Source of the DNA: Clostridia bacterium
GTDB taxonomy: Bacteria; Bacillota_A; Clostridia; Oscillospirales; CAG-272
DNA: 7,613 nt
Assembly: GCA_017630995.1 (NCBI GenBank)
Contig: JAGBUD010000179.1
Location: 1-7,613 of the forward strand
Direction: 5' to 3'
Below the pieces are notes generated by a model. That model saw only the letters and a list, made by a program, of their open reading frames with translations, had not been told where the DNA came from and did no database searches. This document shows, in pieces, positions 7,145-7,613 of the stretch (position 1 is its first letter; each line of letters starts with the position of its first letter). A program made the position numbers and the translations under genes.

Positions 7145-7564
7145 ATGGAAGAAATAAAAAACGAAACGCTAAAGGGTGCAACGTCCTTGGAGCTTGCACG
7201 CGCAGCGGCAGCAATTCTTATTGAAAAGAAGGCTCTTGACGTGCGCGTTTTTGAGTTGCTTGAAAATAGCCCGATAACCGATTATTATATAAACGTAACG
7301 GGTAGATCTTCAACTCAAGTCGCAGCACTTGCCGATGAGCTTGTCTATAAAATCGGACTTTCCGGCAGAGATGCGGCAAGAATTGAGGGTAAACGCGGAA
7401 ATTCTTGGATTCTCGTCGATTATCACGACGTTATAATCAACGTTTTCGATAGGGAATCAAGAGAGTTTTACGGCCTTGACAGATTGATGCCCGATGGCTC
7501 TCAAATCGATATTTCGGATATTGTCGAGGAAGTCGACAAAAAGCTTAATGTTAATTCGATATAA
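7145..7564 (+). CDS. rsfS: Ribosome silencing factor RsfS
   Basis: RsfS (YbeB/YqeL/DUF143 family) binds ribosomal protein uL14 on the 50S subunit and blocks joining of the subunits when nutrients are short. I chose ATG 7145 (139 aa) because AAAGGTG at 7133-7139 lies 5 nt upstream; an upstream TTG in the same frame at 7085 would run into the LCP gene and has no site. Family marks: LIEKKALDVRVFEL (25-38), SPITDYYINVTG (42-53), SSTQVAALADEL (55-66), EGKRGNSWILVDYHDVIINVF (81-101) and REFYGLDRLMPDG (106-118). The first ~14 residues (MEEIKNETLKGATS) and the tail after the domain make it slightly longer than the usual 105-120 aa. It follows the LCP gene by 40 nt and precedes leuS by 20 nt. Confidence 0.95.
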   Translation: MEEIKNETLKGATSLELARAAAAILIEKKALDVRVFELLENSPITDYYINVTGRSSTQVAALADELVYKIGLSGRDAARIEGKRGNSWILVDYHDVIINVFDRESREFYGLDRLMPDGSQIDISDIVEEVDKKLNVNSI

Positions 7565-7570
7565 TTTATA

Positions 7571-7575
7571 AGGGG
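7571..7575 (+). promoter_or_regulatory. leuS ribosome binding site
   Basis: AGGGG lies 9 nt before ATG 7585 in the 20-nt gap after rsfS and supports a new gene starting there. Confidence 0.7.
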
Positions 7576-7584
7576 TTTAAATAA

Positions 7585-7613
7585 ATGAATTACGACTACA
7601 AAAGTATTGAAGC
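7585..7613 (+). CDS. leuS: Leucyl-tRNA synthetase, N-terminal fragment (partial)
   Basis: Only the first nine codons plus two bases are in the window, reading MNYDYKSIE. This fits the usual LeuS opening (M-x-Y-x-x-x-x-I-E, normally followed by KWQ), and leuS directly after rsfS is common in Clostridia. The enzyme charges tRNA-Leu. The identification rests on this short opening and on gene order, so it is probable rather than proven. Confidence 0.72.

Overview
The window reads as one densely packed operon, entirely on the + strand, from a low-to-mid-GC Gram-positive bacterium of the Clostridia (Bacillota). The evidence is the SMC with an LSGGEQ signature, a short FtsY without an acidic A domain, the clostridial-type block yhbY-nadD-yqeK-LCP-rsfS-leuS, and strong AGGAG-type ribosome binding sites. 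Placement below class is not possible by eye; an uncultured gut-type Oscillospirales-like lineage would fit. No tRNA, rRNA, CRISPR array or mobile element is visible.

Layout: 1-144 is the 3' end of an unrecognised upstream reading frame. 135-3746 is smc (chromosome condensation and segregation). 3733-4644 is ftsY (SRP receptor), overlapping smc by 14 bp. 4647-4937 is a YhbY-type CRM-domain RNA-binding protein. 4934-5545 is nadD (NAD synthesis), with an ATGA overlap. 5542-6159 is yqeK (HD-domain Ap4A hydrolase family), also with an ATGA overlap, interrupted by an in-frame TGA at codon 35. 6214-7104 is a LytR-CpsA-Psr family membrane protein. 7145-7564 is rsfS (ribosome silencing factor), and 7585 to the end is the first codons of leuS.

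The genes are mainly growth housekeeping: chromosome segregation, membrane protein targeting, ribosome maturation and silencing, NAD synthesis, dinucleotide turnover, cell-wall polymer attachment and leucine-tRNA charging. Overlaps and short gaps from smc to yqeK suggest translational coupling. The first gap of note (6160-6213) holds a long imperfect inverted repeat whose 3' arm covers both the Shine-Dalgarno and the start codon of the LCP gene.

The observations most worth checking are: (1) the single in-frame TGA in an otherwise intact yqeK, with all metal-ligand residues present on the two sides of the stop; (2) the potential start-site-sequestering hairpin before the LCP gene, with a competing upstream hairpin; and (3) a perfect 16-bp palindrome lying between plausible -35 and -10 elements at the 3' end of the LCP gene, upstream of rsfS-leuS. 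I see no clearly new multi-gene system here.
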